In this document: positions 24,523 through 37,410 of the stretch, piece by piece | Numbering within the stretch: the first letter of the stretch is position 1 | Layout: each line of letters starts with the position of its first letter | Source: Lautropia sp. | GTDB lineage: Bacteria; Pseudomonadota; Gammaproteobacteria; Burkholderiales; Burkholderiaceae_E | Direction of reading: 5' to 3' | Assembly: GCA_030528325.1 (NCBI GenBank) | Contig: JAUMZD010000001.1 | Span: 9,370-73,369 of the forward strand | DNA: 64,000 bases | Program-made: the position numbers and the translations under genes | Notes under the pieces: generated by a model | The model's database searches: none | Told to the model about the DNA's origin: nothing | The model's input: only the letters and a program-made list of their open reading frames with translations

Positions 24523-26817
24523 ATGCAAGCGTACAAGCGACTTTGGGTGATCCTCGCGTTCATCCTGATCGGCGCGTTCACCGTGCTCGGCTATTTCGGC
24601 AAGGAGATATACAACGAGCGCCCGCCGATCCCCACCGCCTTCGTCAGTGAAGACGGCAAGGTCATCTACACCAAGCAGGACATTTACGATGGCCAGAGCG
24701 CCTGGCAGGGCATCGGCGGCATGTCGATCGGCTCGGTCTGGGGGCATGGTGCCTACCAGGCACCGGACTGGACGGCCGACTGGATTCACCGCGAGGTGCT
24801 CGGCTGGCTCGACCAGCAGGCCCAGCGCGCCTTCGGCAAGCATTTTTCCGACCTGCCCGAGCGCGATCAGGCCACGTTGAGCTACGACTCGACGAAGGCC
24901 TTTCGCACGAACACCTACGACCCGGCCTCCGGCAAGGTGACGCTGTCGGCGGATCGTGTCCGTTCGATCGAGGCCGTGGCGGCCTACTACGACAAGCTGT
25001 TCAGCGATCACCCGGATTACAAAAAGACCCGCGAAGCCTATGCGATGAAGGAAAACACGCTGGCCGACCCCGTACAGCGTGCCAAACTCAACGCCTTCTT
25101 CTTCTGGTCGGCCTGGGCCGCCTCGACCAACCGGCCCGGCCTGGATGTGACCTACACGAACAACTGGCCGCACGAGCCGCTGATCGGCAACAAGCCCACG
25201 GCCGAGAACGTGATCTGGTCGATCGCCTCGGTGGTGACGCTGATCTTCGGCATCGGCATCATCATCTGGATCTGGGCCTTCTTCACCCACCAGCAGCACA
25301 TCGAGGTCGAAGCCCCGAAACAGGATCCGCTGACGCTGATCAAGCTGACCCCCTCGCAGAAAGCGCTGGGCAAGTACCTGCTGGTGGTCGGTGCACTCTT
25401 CCTCGTGCAGGTGCTGCTGGGCGGCTTCACGGCCCACTACACGGTCGAGGGGCAGGAATTCTATGGCATTCCGGTCGCCGACTGGCTGCCCTACACGCTG
25501 GTGCGCACCTGGCACGTTCAGGCCGCCATCTTCTGGATTGCCACCGGCTTTCTGGCGGCGGGCCTCTTTCTGGTGCCGATCATCAACGGCGGCAAGGATC
25601 CGGCCTTTCAGAAACTGGGCGTCGACGTGCTCTTCTGGGCGCTGATCCTGGTCGTGGTCGGCTCCTTCACCGGGCAGTTCGTGGCGCTGAAGGGCTGGAT
25701 GGCCTCGCACCTGAATTTCTGGCTCGGTCACCAGGGCTATGAATTCGTCGAGATCGGCCGCCTGTGGCAGATTGCGCTGTTCATCGGCCTCGTGCTGTGG
25801 CTGATCCTGATGCTGCGCGGCATCATCTCTGCCCTGCGCCAGCCCGGCGACAAGAGCCTGCTGGTGCTGTTCACGATGGCCGCCGCCGCCATCGGCCTGT
25901 TCTATGCGCCTGCGCTGTTCTATGGCGAGCACACCCACATCTCGATCATGGAATACTGGCGCTGGTGGGTGGTGCACCTGTGGGTGGAAGGCTTCTTTGA
26001 AGTGTTTGCCACCTGCTCGGTTGCCTTCGTCTTCTACAACCTGGGCGTGGTCAGCAAGCACACCGCCACCACCGCCAGCCTGCTTGCTGCCATGCTGTTC
26101 CTGATCGGCGGCATCCCGGACACCTTCCACCACCTGTACTTCTCGGGCACCACCACCCCGATCACCGCCGTGGGAGCCATGTTCTCGGCCCTGGAAGTGG
26201 TGCCGCTGGTGCTGCTGGGCTATGACGCCTTCGAGAACTGGACGGTGCAGCACAAGGCCCTGTGGATGCAGCCGATGCGCTGGCCGCTGATGTTCTTCAT
26301 CGCCGTCTCGTTCTGGAACATGGTCGGTGCCGGCGTCTTCGGCTTCCTCATCAACCCGCCGATCTCGCTCTACTACCTGCAGGGGCTCAACACCACGCCC
26401 AACCACGGCCACGCCGCACTCTTCGGGGTCTATGGTTTCCTGGCGCTGGGCTTCACGCTGATGGTGCTGCGCTACATCCGGCCGCAGCTCGAACTGAACC
26501 AGAAGCTGATGATGACCTGCTTCGTCTGCCTGAACGGCGGCCTCGCGCTGATGCTGTTCACCAGCCTGCTGCCCATCGGCATCATCCAGGCACACGCCTC
26601 GATCAGCGTCGGCCTGTGGTGGGCCCGCAGCGCCGAGTTCGTCGAGCAGACGCCGATCATCCACACGCTGCGCTGGGTGCGCACCCTCGGCGACGTCGTC
26701 TTCATCGTCGGTGCCGCCGCCTTTGCCTGGCAGGTGGTGCTGGGGTTGCGCGACGATGGCACGAAAAGCCTGCCGGCCGCCAGCACGGCCACCCCGAGCC
26801 TCCCCCGCGAAGCCTGA
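24523..26817 (+). CDS. norZ: Quinol-dependent nitric oxide reductase (qNOR)
   Basis: 764 residues, the single-subunit form that takes electrons from quinol and reduces 2 NO to N2O. The N-terminal extension (about 40-215, with TKQDIYDGQSAWQGIGGMSIGSVWGHGAYQAPDWTADW) replaces NorC. The catalytic core has about 12-14 helices. Haem/FeB ligands are visible: WVVHLWVEGFFEVF (His and the essential Glu), PDTFHHLYFSG (His pair) and NHGHAALFG (haem histidines). Start at 24523 has AGGGA 9 nt upstream. It stands alone, without a norQ/D cluster, and ends before a strong terminator. In many host-associated and non-denitrifying betaproteobacteria qNOR serves NO detoxification, which is plausible here. Confidence 0.95.
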   Translation: MQAYKRLWVILAFILIGAFTVLGYFGKEIYNERPPIPTAFVSEDGKVIYTKQDIYDGQSAWQGIGGMSIGSVWGHGAYQAPDWTADWIHREVLGWLDQQAQRAFGKHFSDLPERDQATLSYDSTKAFRTNTYDPASGKVTLSADRVRSIEAVAAYYDKLFSDHPDYKKTREAYAMKENTLADPVQRAKLNAFFFWSAWAASTNRPGLDVTYTNNWPHEPLIGNKPTAENVIWSIASVVTLIFGIGIIIWIWAFFTHQQHIEVEAPKQDPLTLIKLTPSQKALGKYLLVVGALFLVQVLLGGFTAHYTVEGQEFYGIPVADWLPYTLVRTWHVQAAIFWIATGFLAAGLFLVPIINGGKDPAFQKLGVDVLFWALILVVVGSFTGQFVALKGWMASHLNFWLGHQGYEFVEIGRLWQIALFIGLVLWLILMLRGIISALRQPGDKSLLVLFTMAAAAIGLFYAPALFYGEHTHISIMEYWRWWVVHLWVEGFFEVFATCSVAFVFYNLGVVSKHTATTASLLAAMLFLIGGIPDTFHHLYFSGTTTPITAVGAMFSALEVVPLVLLGYDAFENWTVQHKALWMQPMRWPLMFFIAVSFWNMVGAGVFGFLINPPISLYYLQGLNTTPNHGHAALFGVYGFLALGFTLMVLRYIRPQLELNQKLMMTCFVCLNGGLALMLFTSLLPIGIIQAHASISVGLWWARSAEFVEQTPIIHTLRWVRTLGDVVFIVGAAAFAWQVVLGLRDDGTKSLPAASTATPSLPREA

Positions 26818-26843
26818 GCCAGTCCGGCAGACATGAAACGCCC

Positions 26844-26926
26844 CCGTCAGCGATGACGGCAGCTCTGGATGGGGGATGCACCGACCCCCATCCCTTTCAC
26901 GGCACGCCGATGCGTGCCGTTTTTTT
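26844..26926 (+). terminator. Three consecutive hairpins with intrinsic terminator after norZ
   Basis: Three perfect stems follow the norZ stop: CCGTCA/TGACGG (26844-26859), GGATGGGGG/CCCCCATCC (26867-26893) and ACGGCACGC/GCGTGCCGT (26899-26920). The last has loop CGAT and is followed by seven Ts (26920-26926). The last is a textbook intrinsic terminator. The two extra stems could protect the 3' end or form a stable 3'-UTR-derived RNA. Confidence 0.85.
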
Positions 26927-27267
26927 GCTTCATCGGTCACGATGTCGTCATCTGCCTCAAGACTGCAACCAGGACAACAGTGCCGACAAACTGAACACCC
27001 CGAGGATCAGCGTAGGCACCGCCGCCCCGCGTCAACCGATGCGGCCCTGCGGCGTTTTCTGGACATGCTGATACGGCAGGATCGGCACGGCGTCTTCCGG
27101 GCCATGCCAGCGGGTTGACAGGCAGCGTCGCCCCGCCACCACGTCAGGCCCCCCTGCCGGCCGCGCGCCCCCACCGGGCGGGACATGAACCTGTTCACCC
27201 CACGACAGCGCCGCCCTTCTGATAGAGTTTTTGGTCGTTCCCGCTTTTCCTGAGTGTTGTCCGCCCC
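26927..27267. other. Intergenic stretch before the M16 protease gene
   Basis: About 340 bp with no convincing gene. A short plus-strand frame (ending at 27118) encodes a plausible-looking stretch, TDAALRRFLDMLIRQDRHG, but its start lies inside the norZ terminator and no ribosome-binding site is seen, so it may be a remnant or chance. The promoter of the M16 gene should lie in the last 100 bp. Confidence 0.35.
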
Positions 27268-30117
<2,850 letters not shown>

Positions 30118-30185
30118 CCCACCACACGGCCCCCTCCGGTCGACTGGCGAGCTGCCTGTTTTCCGGTCTGCGGGTCTGCCGGCCC

Positions 30186-30297
30186 ACAGCAGGCCCCATG
30201 GCTCAAGCCATGGGGTGGCGAATCGGGCACGAACCGGGCTCGGCGGGGCCGGTTTTCGCCTTCGCGATGCCTGCCGTCCAGGCGCCTGGCAGGCGGT
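30186..30297 (-). repeat. Dispersed CTAG-type repeat, inverted copy
   Basis: On the minus strand it reads GGACGGCAGGCATCGCGAAG, then GCGAAAACCGGCCCCGCCGA, then the internal hairpin CCCCATGGC...GCCATGGGG. It matches the left ~105 bp of the complete element with about 10 substitutions. The stem of the hairpin keeps pairing through compensating changes (CCCCATAGC in the full copy, CCCCATGGC here). It sits behind the M16 protease gene. Confidence 0.85.
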
Positions 30298-30532
30298 GCC
30301 TGTCAGCAAAATGCAACGTTCTCCTGGCCTCGCGGGGTAGTGAATCGGCCTTTGATCGGCGGCCAGAGGCCGGACACGCAAACCCGTCCGCCACGGCATG
30401 CCATCGCTGTCACGCCCGCCTTTTCCGGCCAGATTTTCTTGTTATGATTTTGCAGCGCACCGGCCAAATGGAAGCCTTCCATCTCGCCGGTGCAGCTGCA
30501 TTTGCTGCCGCCCACCCCCACGTTCCTCCGCC

Positions 30533-31996
30533 ATGCTTCGCTCGATCTGGTCCATCTCCTCCCTCCTGATCGGCATGGGCACGCTGGTCATCGGTTCCGG
30601 CCTGCTCGGCATCCTGATCGGTCTGCGGGGCGTCTCGGAAGGCTTCAGCAATTTCATGCTCGGCCTGATCATGTCGGGCTACTACAGCGGCTACATCGCC
30701 GGCTCCTGGATCTGCCCGATCCTGATCCGCCGCGTCGGTCACGTCCGCTGCTTCGCGAGCTTCGCCGCCCTGTCGGCCGTCGTCACGCTGTCCTTCGGCC
30801 TGTTCGTCGATCCGTGGATCTGGCTCGTGCTGCGCGTGTTCAACGGCCTGGCGCTGATGGGCATCTACATGGTGATCGAGAGCTGGCTCAATGAACGCAG
30901 CCAGCAGAATCCCGGCACGCAGGGCACGATCTTCGCCGCCTACATGATGGTGAGCCTGCTGGCCGTGGCCGCCGGCCAGTACCTGATCACGATTCACGGT
31001 GCCAACGCCCTCGAATCCTTCGCCATCGCGGCCATCCTGTTCTGCCTCGGCCTGCTGCCGATCGCGCTGACCCCCGTGCCGCAGCCGCTGCCAGTCAACA
31101 CGCCTTCCCTGTCCCTGAAGGCACTCGCCAGGCGCACACCCTCCGGCGTGGCCGGTGCGCTGTGCTCGGGCCTCGTGCTGGGCGCCTTCTGGGCGCTGAC
31201 CCCCATCTATGGCCGGACGCTTGAGTTCACCGACATCCAGATCGCCAACTTCACGGCAGCCGCCATCTTCGGCGGCGCCTTGATGCAATGGCCCATCGGC
31301 TGGCTTTCCGACCATCGTGACCGCCGCGAAGTGCTGATCATCGTGGCCCTCGGCACCACGGTGTCGATGTACGCACTCAGCATGCTGGATCGCTGGCTGC
31401 ACGGCACGGCGACGCCCAACGATTACATCGCGCTCTCCTTCCTGATGGGCAGCTTCCTGTTCTCGATCTATGCGATGGCGGTGGCCCAGACCGCCGACCG
31501 CTTTCCTCCCCACGAGGCGCTGGAAGCCACGCGGGGGCTCCTGCTGCTGCATGGCGCCGGCGCGGCCGTCGGGCCGATCATCAGCAGTATGGCCATGCAG
31601 CAGCTCGGCCCGGACGGCTTCCCGCGCAGCATCGCCATCATGACGGGCGTGCTCGTGTTCTTCGTCTGGTATCGCATCCGCCACGATGCCCCGGTGCCAC
31701 AGGAAGACCGCAGCCCCTTCCATGTGGCCACCGCCCAGGTCTCCCCCGTGGCGATGGAAATGGATCCTCGCGCCGACGCGCCGCTGGCCACCTCCCCTGC
31801 AGACACCCCATCCGGGGCCGACGGCACGCCGGATCTCTCACCCGAAGAGGCTGCGGCAGCAGCCGCAGCCGCCGTGGCCGTCGCGATGACGGTGGCCGCC
31901 GCGGATTCGGAGACCGACGCCACGGAAGAGACGGCCACGGTTCCGGCAACCGATACGCCAGCCACGCCCGTCTCCCCCGAAGCGCCTGCCCGCTGA
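30533..31996 (+). CDS. MFS transporter, YcaD-like
   Basis: 487 residues from MLRSIWSISSLLIGMGTLVI at 30533. The frame extends upstream, but the first helix starts here. Twelve membrane helices are expected. The A-like loop motif is GSWICPILIRRVGHVRCF and the central one is GWLSDHRDRREVLI, which fit the YcaD branch of the major facilitator superfamily. Substrate unknown. After the last helix (IAIMTGVLVFFVWYRI) there is a ~100-residue acidic, Ala/Pro/Thr-rich cytoplasmic tail including an Ala run near residue 440, unusual for the family. Upstream (30298-30532) no clear promoter was recognised. Confidence 0.85.
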   Translation: MLRSIWSISSLLIGMGTLVIGSGLLGILIGLRGVSEGFSNFMLGLIMSGYYSGYIAGSWICPILIRRVGHVRCFASFAALSAVVTLSFGLFVDPWIWLVLRVFNGLALMGIYMVIESWLNERSQQNPGTQGTIFAAYMMVSLLAVAAGQYLITIHGANALESFAIAAILFCLGLLPIALTPVPQPLPVNTPSLSLKALARRTPSGVAGALCSGLVLGAFWALTPIYGRTLEFTDIQIANFTAAAIFGGALMQWPIGWLSDHRDRREVLIIVALGTTVSMYALSMLDRWLHGTATPNDYIALSFLMGSFLFSIYAMAVAQTADRFPPHEALEATRGLLLLHGAGAAVGPIISSMAMQQLGPDGFPRSIAIMTGVLVFFVWYRIRHDAPVPQEDRSPFHVATAQVSPVAMEMDPRADAPLATSPADTPSGADGTPDLSPEEAAAAAAAAVAVAMTVAAADSETDATEETATVPATDTPATPVSPEAPAR

Positions 31997-32057
31997 GCCG
32001 CCGGCACCTGCCCACGCAGGGGGCCCCGAAGCGCCTTTCGCCCGCTCCTGCCCTCCT

Positions 32058-32178
32058 GGCGCTTGGGCGGCAGGCATCGCGAAGGCGAAAATCGGCCCCA
32101 ACGAACACAGTTCGTACCCGATCCGCCGCGCCATGGCCCGAGCCATGAGGCAAGAAGCGGCTGCAAACCGGCTGGGCG
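32058..32178 (+). repeat. Dispersed CTAG-type repeat, long copy
   Basis: GCGCTTGGGCGGCAGGCATC to AAGAAGCGGCTGCAAACCGG follows the complete element, including the central hairpin (imperfect here) and the start of the right half, then diverges. It lies 60 bp after the MFS gene and about 180 bp before the liv operon, which it may insulate. Confidence 0.85.
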
Positions 32179-32360
32179 TCGGAATTTCTCCCCGGGGTTT
32201 TCCCCGGGCTGATCCCGATGCCAAGCAGCGCCGGCTGATATATATTCTTCCGCCATCCGGCTTGTGCCGGCCGATACCCGGCGGGAACAGCGACCGGGCC
32301 ACGCCACCAAAGGGCATGGCCGTCGTGGCGCCTGCCTCACCATATCACGAGGTCATCCTG

Positions 32361-33485
32361 ATGAAATTCCGCTTGACTGCTGTTGCCTCCGCGCTGGCCG
32401 TCGCCGGCGCCCTGGGCGCCACCGCTGCCGTGGCTGCCGACGATCTGCGCATCGCCGTCGCCGGCCCCACCACCGGCCCGGTCACCCAGTACGGCGCCAT
32501 GGTTCGTGAAGGCGTCGACACCGCCATCGAAGTGATCAACGCCGCCGGGGGGGTCAACGGCCGCAAACTGAAGGCCGTGGTCATCGACGACGGTTGCGAA
32601 CCGAAGCAGGGCCCGGTCGTGGCCAACCGTGTCGTCAACGAGAAGATCGGCTACGTGGTCGGCCACGTCTGCTCGGGCGCCACCATTGCCGCCGCCCCCA
32701 TCTATGATGACGAAGGCATCCTGATGCTGACGCCCTCGGCCACCGCCCCGGCGCTCACCGACGGCAAGAACTACGAATACATCTTCCGCGTCACCGGCCG
32801 TGACGACCAGCAGGGGCCTGCTGCCGCCCAGTTCATTCTGGAAAACGCCAAGCCGAAGAAAGTGGCCGTGCTGCACGACAAGCAGTCCTATGGCCAGGGC
32901 ATCGCCGCCTCGGTGCGTGACGCCCTCACCAAAGGCGGCCTGAAGCCGGCCCTGTTCGAGGGCATCAACGCCGGTGACACCGACTATTCGGCCGTCATCA
33001 CCAAGCTGCGGAGCCAGGGCATCGATTTCGTCTACTACGGCGGCTACCACCCCGAGATGGGTCTGCTGCTGCGTCAGGCCGCCGAGCAGGGCGTGAAGGC
33101 CCGCTTCATGGGCCCTGAAGGTGCCGGCAACCCCGACATCAACGCCATCGCCGGTGACGCCGCCGAAGGCATGCTGGTCACGCTGCCACGCGACTTCTCC
33201 ACCGACCCGGCCAACGCCGCCATCGTCCAGGCCTTCAAGGACAAGAAGCGTGACCCGAGCGGCGCCTTCCAGCTCTCGGCCTACTCGGCCGTCAAGGCCA
33301 TCGTCGACGGCATCAAGGGCGCCGGCAGTGACGACCCCGAGAAGGTCGCTGCCTATCTGCGCGCCAACGCCATCGACACGCCGGTCGGCAAGCTCACCTG
33401 GAACCAGCAGGGCGACCTGAACAGCTACCCCTACGACGTGTTCTCGTGGCACAAGGACGGCAGCAAGTCGCCTGCCGCCAAGTAA
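32361..33485 (+). CDS. livJ: Branched-chain amino acid ABC transporter, periplasmic binding protein
   Basis: 374 residues from ATG 32361 with GAGGT upstream. The signal peptide is MKFRLTAVASALAVAGALGATAAVA. The mature Leu/Ile/Val-binding fold starts ADDLRIAVAGPTTGPVTQYGAMVREG. Ligand-pocket signatures are GHVCSGATIAAAPIYDDEGILMLTPSATAP and FRVTGRDDQQGPAAAQFI. A cysteine pair (DDGCEPKQGP, GHVCSG) is conserved in LivJ/LivK. The ligand is inferred as Leu/Ile/Val. Related proteins can carry other hydrophobic amino acids. It is first in a five-gene operon and shows the strongest translation signals. 171 bp to livH. Confidence 0.93.
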   Translation: MKFRLTAVASALAVAGALGATAAVAADDLRIAVAGPTTGPVTQYGAMVREGVDTAIEVINAAGGVNGRKLKAVVIDDGCEPKQGPVVANRVVNEKIGYVVGHVCSGATIAAAPIYDDEGILMLTPSATAPALTDGKNYEYIFRVTGRDDQQGPAAAQFILENAKPKKVAVLHDKQSYGQGIAASVRDALTKGGLKPALFEGINAGDTDYSAVITKLRSQGIDFVYYGGYHPEMGLLLRQAAEQGVKARFMGPEGAGNPDINAIAGDAAEGMLVTLPRDFSTDPANAAIVQAFKDKKRDPSGAFQLSAYSAVKAIVDGIKGAGSDDPEKVAAYLRANAIDTPVGKLTWNQQGDLNSYPYDVFSWHKDGSKSPAAK

Positions 33486-33656
33486 GCCGTTCAACACCAG
33501 TCGTTCAACACGGTTCGTGAGGCAGGGCACGATCGGGGGTCATCCCCGGTCGTGCCTTTCGCCACCTTGTCCATTCCGCGCCATCGACACCGGCTGCCTC
33601 ACCCGGCAGGCCGATCGCATGCGCCACGTATCGGCCCACGCCCGGCCCCAAGGTCC

Positions 33657-34579
<923 letters not shown>

Positions 34580-34580
<1 letters not shown>

Positions 34581-35821
34581 TGAACAACCGCCTGAACAAC
34601 GCCCTCATCGCCGCGCTCGCCACCGCCGTGCTGACAGCGCCCGTGCTGGGGCTGCAACTCGTCCGCGAAGGCGCCCGAACCCGTCTCGACACGCACTGGG
34701 GCTGGGTGTTGCTGGCCGCCGTCCTCGTCTTCACCTTCCAGATGCTCAAGCCCACCCTGAAACAGATGCTGGGTACGCTGAAGGTGCCCACGGTGGGCGG
34801 GCTGAATTTCGATCACACCTCGTCGAAGGCGCAGCGCTGGCTGACCCTGCTCGCCATCCTCGTGGCCATCGTCTGGCCCTTCTTCGGCAGCCGCAACCAG
34901 GTCGACATCGCCACGATCGTGCTGATCTACGTGATGCTGGCCTTGGGCCTGAACATCGTCGTCGGCTTTGCCGGCCTGCTCGATCTGGGCTTCGTCGGCT
35001 TCTATGCCGTGGGTGCGTACACCTACGCGCTGCTCTACCACTGGGCGGGCTGGAGCTTCTGGGAGGCCCTGCCGCTCTCCGGTGCCGCTGCGGCGCTCTT
35101 CGGCTTTCTGCTCGGCTTTCCGGTGCTGCGGCTGCGGGGCGACTATCTGGCCATCGTCACGCTGGGTTTCGGCGAGATCATCCGGCTGCTGCTGATCAAC
35201 CTGACCGACTGGACGGGCGGCCCGGATGGCATTTCCGGCATTCCGAAGCCCACCGTGTTCGGCTATGAGATGACGCGGCGGGCCAGCGTCCCCGGCACCG
35301 AGACCTTCCACCAGATGATGGGCTGGAGCTTCTCGAACCAGCACATGGTGATCTACCTGTATCTGATGGCGCTGGCGCTCGCGCTGCTGACGCTCTTCGT
35401 CTCGAACCGGCTGATCCGCATGCCGGTGGGACGAGCCTGGGAGGCACTTCGCGAGGACGAGATCGCCTGCCGCTCGCTGGGGCTGAACCCGACCCGCATC
35501 AAGCTGTCGGCCTTCACGCTGGGGGCGGCCTTCGCCGGTTTCGGGGGCGCCTTCTTCGCGGCCCGCCAGGGGCTGGTCAACCCCGAATCCTTCACCTTCA
35601 TCGAATCGGCCCTGATCCTCGCCATCGTCGTGCTGGGCGGCATGGGCTCGCAGCTGGGCGTCATCCTGGCCGCCATCATCCTGACCGTGCTGCCCGAGGT
35701 GGCGCGTGAGTTCTCCGAATACCGGATGCTGCTCTTCGGTCTGGTCATGGTGCTGATGATGATCTGGCGCCCCGAAGGCCTGCTGCCCGTCAAACGTCCT
35801 CACGTCGAACTGAAATCATGA
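34580..35821 (+). CDS. livM: Branched-chain amino acid ABC permease LivM
   Basis: 413 residues. Two or three extra N-terminal helices (to about residue 115) precede the conserved core [32 protein letters not shown]. The coupling loop [26 protein letters not shown] and [18 protein letters not shown] follow. It pairs with LivH as the membrane channel. It overlaps livH by one base and livG by four (ATGA), so the permease and ATPase genes are tightly coupled. The core matches LivM; length is within the range for the long form. Confidence 0.94.
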
Positions 35822-36588
35822 GCCAACGCCCCCTGCTTGAGGTCGACCAGCTGTCGATGCGCTTCGGCGGTCTGCTGGCCGTCGATTCGGTCGCTCTCTC
35901 GGTCGCCCGGGACGAGATCTTCGCCATCATCGGCCCGAACGGCGCCGGCAAGACCACCGTCTTCAACTGCATCAGCGGCTTCTACAAGCCCACCACCGGC
36001 AGCATCCTGCTGGCTGGCGAGCAGATCGCCCGCAAGCCCAGCCACGTCGTGGCCCGGCACGGTGTCGTGCGCACCTTCCAGAACGTGCGGCTCTTCAAGC
36101 ACCTGACCGTGCTGGAAAACCTGCTCGTGGCCCAGCACACGCAGGTGCACAGCGGCCTTCTGGCCGGCCTGCTCGGCCTGCCCGCCTATCGTCGGGCCGA
36201 AGCCGAGGCCATCGAGCGTGCGGCGCAGTGGCTCGACTTCATGGATCTGCGCCAGTATGCCAACCGCGAGGCTGGCAACCTCGCCTACGGCCACCAGCGC
36301 CGGCTGGAAATCGCCCGCTGCATGATCACGAAGCCCCGTCTGCTGATGCTGGATGAACCGGCCGCCGGCCTGAACCCGCAGGAGAAGGTCGATCTGCAAC
36401 AGCTGATCCGCCGGCTGCGGGACGAGTTCAAGGTGGCCGTGCTGCTGATCGAACACGACATGAAGCTGGTGATGGGCGTCTCCGAACGCATTCTCGTGAT
36501 GGAACACGGCAAGCCGATCATGACCGGTCTGCCCGACGAGGTGCGCAACGACGAGCGCGTGATCAAAGCCTATCTGGGAGAAGCCTGA
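35818..36588 (+). CDS. livG: Branched-chain amino acid ABC ATPase LivG
   Basis: 256 residues. Walker A is GPNGAGKTT, the Q-loop is around [12 protein letters not shown], and the signature region is [16 protein letters not shown] (replacing LSGGQ, as is usual for LivG). Walker B is [13 protein letters not shown] and the H-loop is LLIEHDM. It supplies ATP hydrolysis for LivHM with LivF. Start overlaps the livM stop by ATGA and its own stop overlaps livF by TGATG. Confidence 0.95.
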   Translation: MSQRPLLEVDQLSMRFGGLLAVDSVALSVARDEIFAIIGPNGAGKTTVFNCISGFYKPTTGSILLAGEQIARKPSHVVARHGVVRTFQNVRLFKHLTVLENLLVAQHTQVHSGLLAGLLGLPAYRRAEAEAIERAAQWLDFMDLRQYANREAGNLAYGHQRRLEIARCMITKPRLLMLDEPAAGLNPQEKVDLQQLIRRLRDEFKVAVLLIEHDMKLVMGVSERILVMEHGKPIMTGLPDEVRNDERVIKAYLGEA

Positions 36589-37307
36589 TGGCCGCCGATA
36601 TCCCCATGCTGCGCCTCGAGGGCGTGGACACCCACTACGGCCCGATCCAGGCGCTCTCCCGCATCACGATGGAGGTTCGCCAGGGCGAGATCGTCACACT
36701 GATCGGCAGCAACGGCGCCGGCAAGACCACGCTGCTGATGACGGTCTGCGGCCATCCCCGCGCCAGCACCGGCCGCATCCTCTTCGAGGGGCAGGACATC
36801 ACGCAACAGGACAGCCACCAGATCATGCGCAACGGCATCGCCATCTCGCCCGAGGGCCGGCGTGTCTTTGCCGACATGAGCGTGGAAGAGAACCTGCAGA
36901 TGGGCGGCTTTTTCCTGAACCGCCAGGAAATCGCCGAAGGGCTGGAACACGTCTACACCCTTTTTCCCCGCCTGCGCGAACGCGCCCACCAGCGCTCCGG
37001 CACCATGTCGGGCGGCGAACAGCAGATGCTGGCCATCGGGCGCGCGCTGATGAGCAGGCCCCGGCTGCTGCTGCTCGACGAACCGACGCTGGGCCTCGCC
37101 CCGCTGATCATCGCGCAGATCTTCGAGATCATCGAAACCATCCGCGCCGAAGGCGTCACCGTCTTTCTGGTGGAGCAGAACGCCAACAAGGCCCTTCAGA
37201 TCGCCGACCGGGGCTATGTGCTGGAAAACGGCCGCATCGTACTCGAAGACACCGGCGACAACCTGCTGGCCAACGACGAGATCCGCAAGGCTTATCTGGG
37301 GGTTTGA
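36588..37307 (+). CDS. livF: Branched-chain amino acid ABC ATPase LivF
   Basis: 239 residues. Walker A is GSNGAGKTT, the signature is MSGGEQQMLAIGRALM, Walker B is LLLLDEPTLGLAP, and the switch His is replaced by Gln in FLVEQNANKAL as in other LivF proteins. It is the last gene of livJHMGF. The next gene starts 80 bp downstream without an intervening plus-strand terminator, so some read-through into it is possible. Confidence 0.95.
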   Translation: MAADIPMLRLEGVDTHYGPIQALSRITMEVRQGEIVTLIGSNGAGKTTLLMTVCGHPRASTGRILFEGQDITQQDSHQIMRNGIAISPEGRRVFADMSVEENLQMGGFFLNRQEIAEGLEHVYTLFPRLRERAHQRSGTMSGGEQQMLAIGRALMSRPRLLLLDEPTLGLAPLIIAQIFEIIETIRAEGVTVFLVEQNANKALQIADRGYVLENGRIVLEDTGDNLLANDEIRKAYLGV

Positions 37308-37368
37308 GGGCCTCCCCCTCATCCGCCTGACATCACCATCCGTCCGCCGGCACTCAAACAGCCAAAAA

Positions 37369-37410
37369 AACGGCCGATCAGAACGGCATGTTCTCCAGAA
37401 AGCGGCCGTT
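37369..37410 (+). promoter_or_regulatory. Nested hairpin around the start codon of the 1970-residue protein
   Basis: An outer stem AACGGCCG (37369-37376) with CGGCCGTT (37403-37410) encloses an inner stem AGAAC/GTTCT (37380-37394). The inner hairpin holds the ATG (37388-37390) partly in its 5-nt loop. No clear ribosome-binding site precedes the ATG. On the minus strand the outer stem is followed by a T7 run, so it also resembles an intrinsic terminator reading leftwards. Confidence 0.5.
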
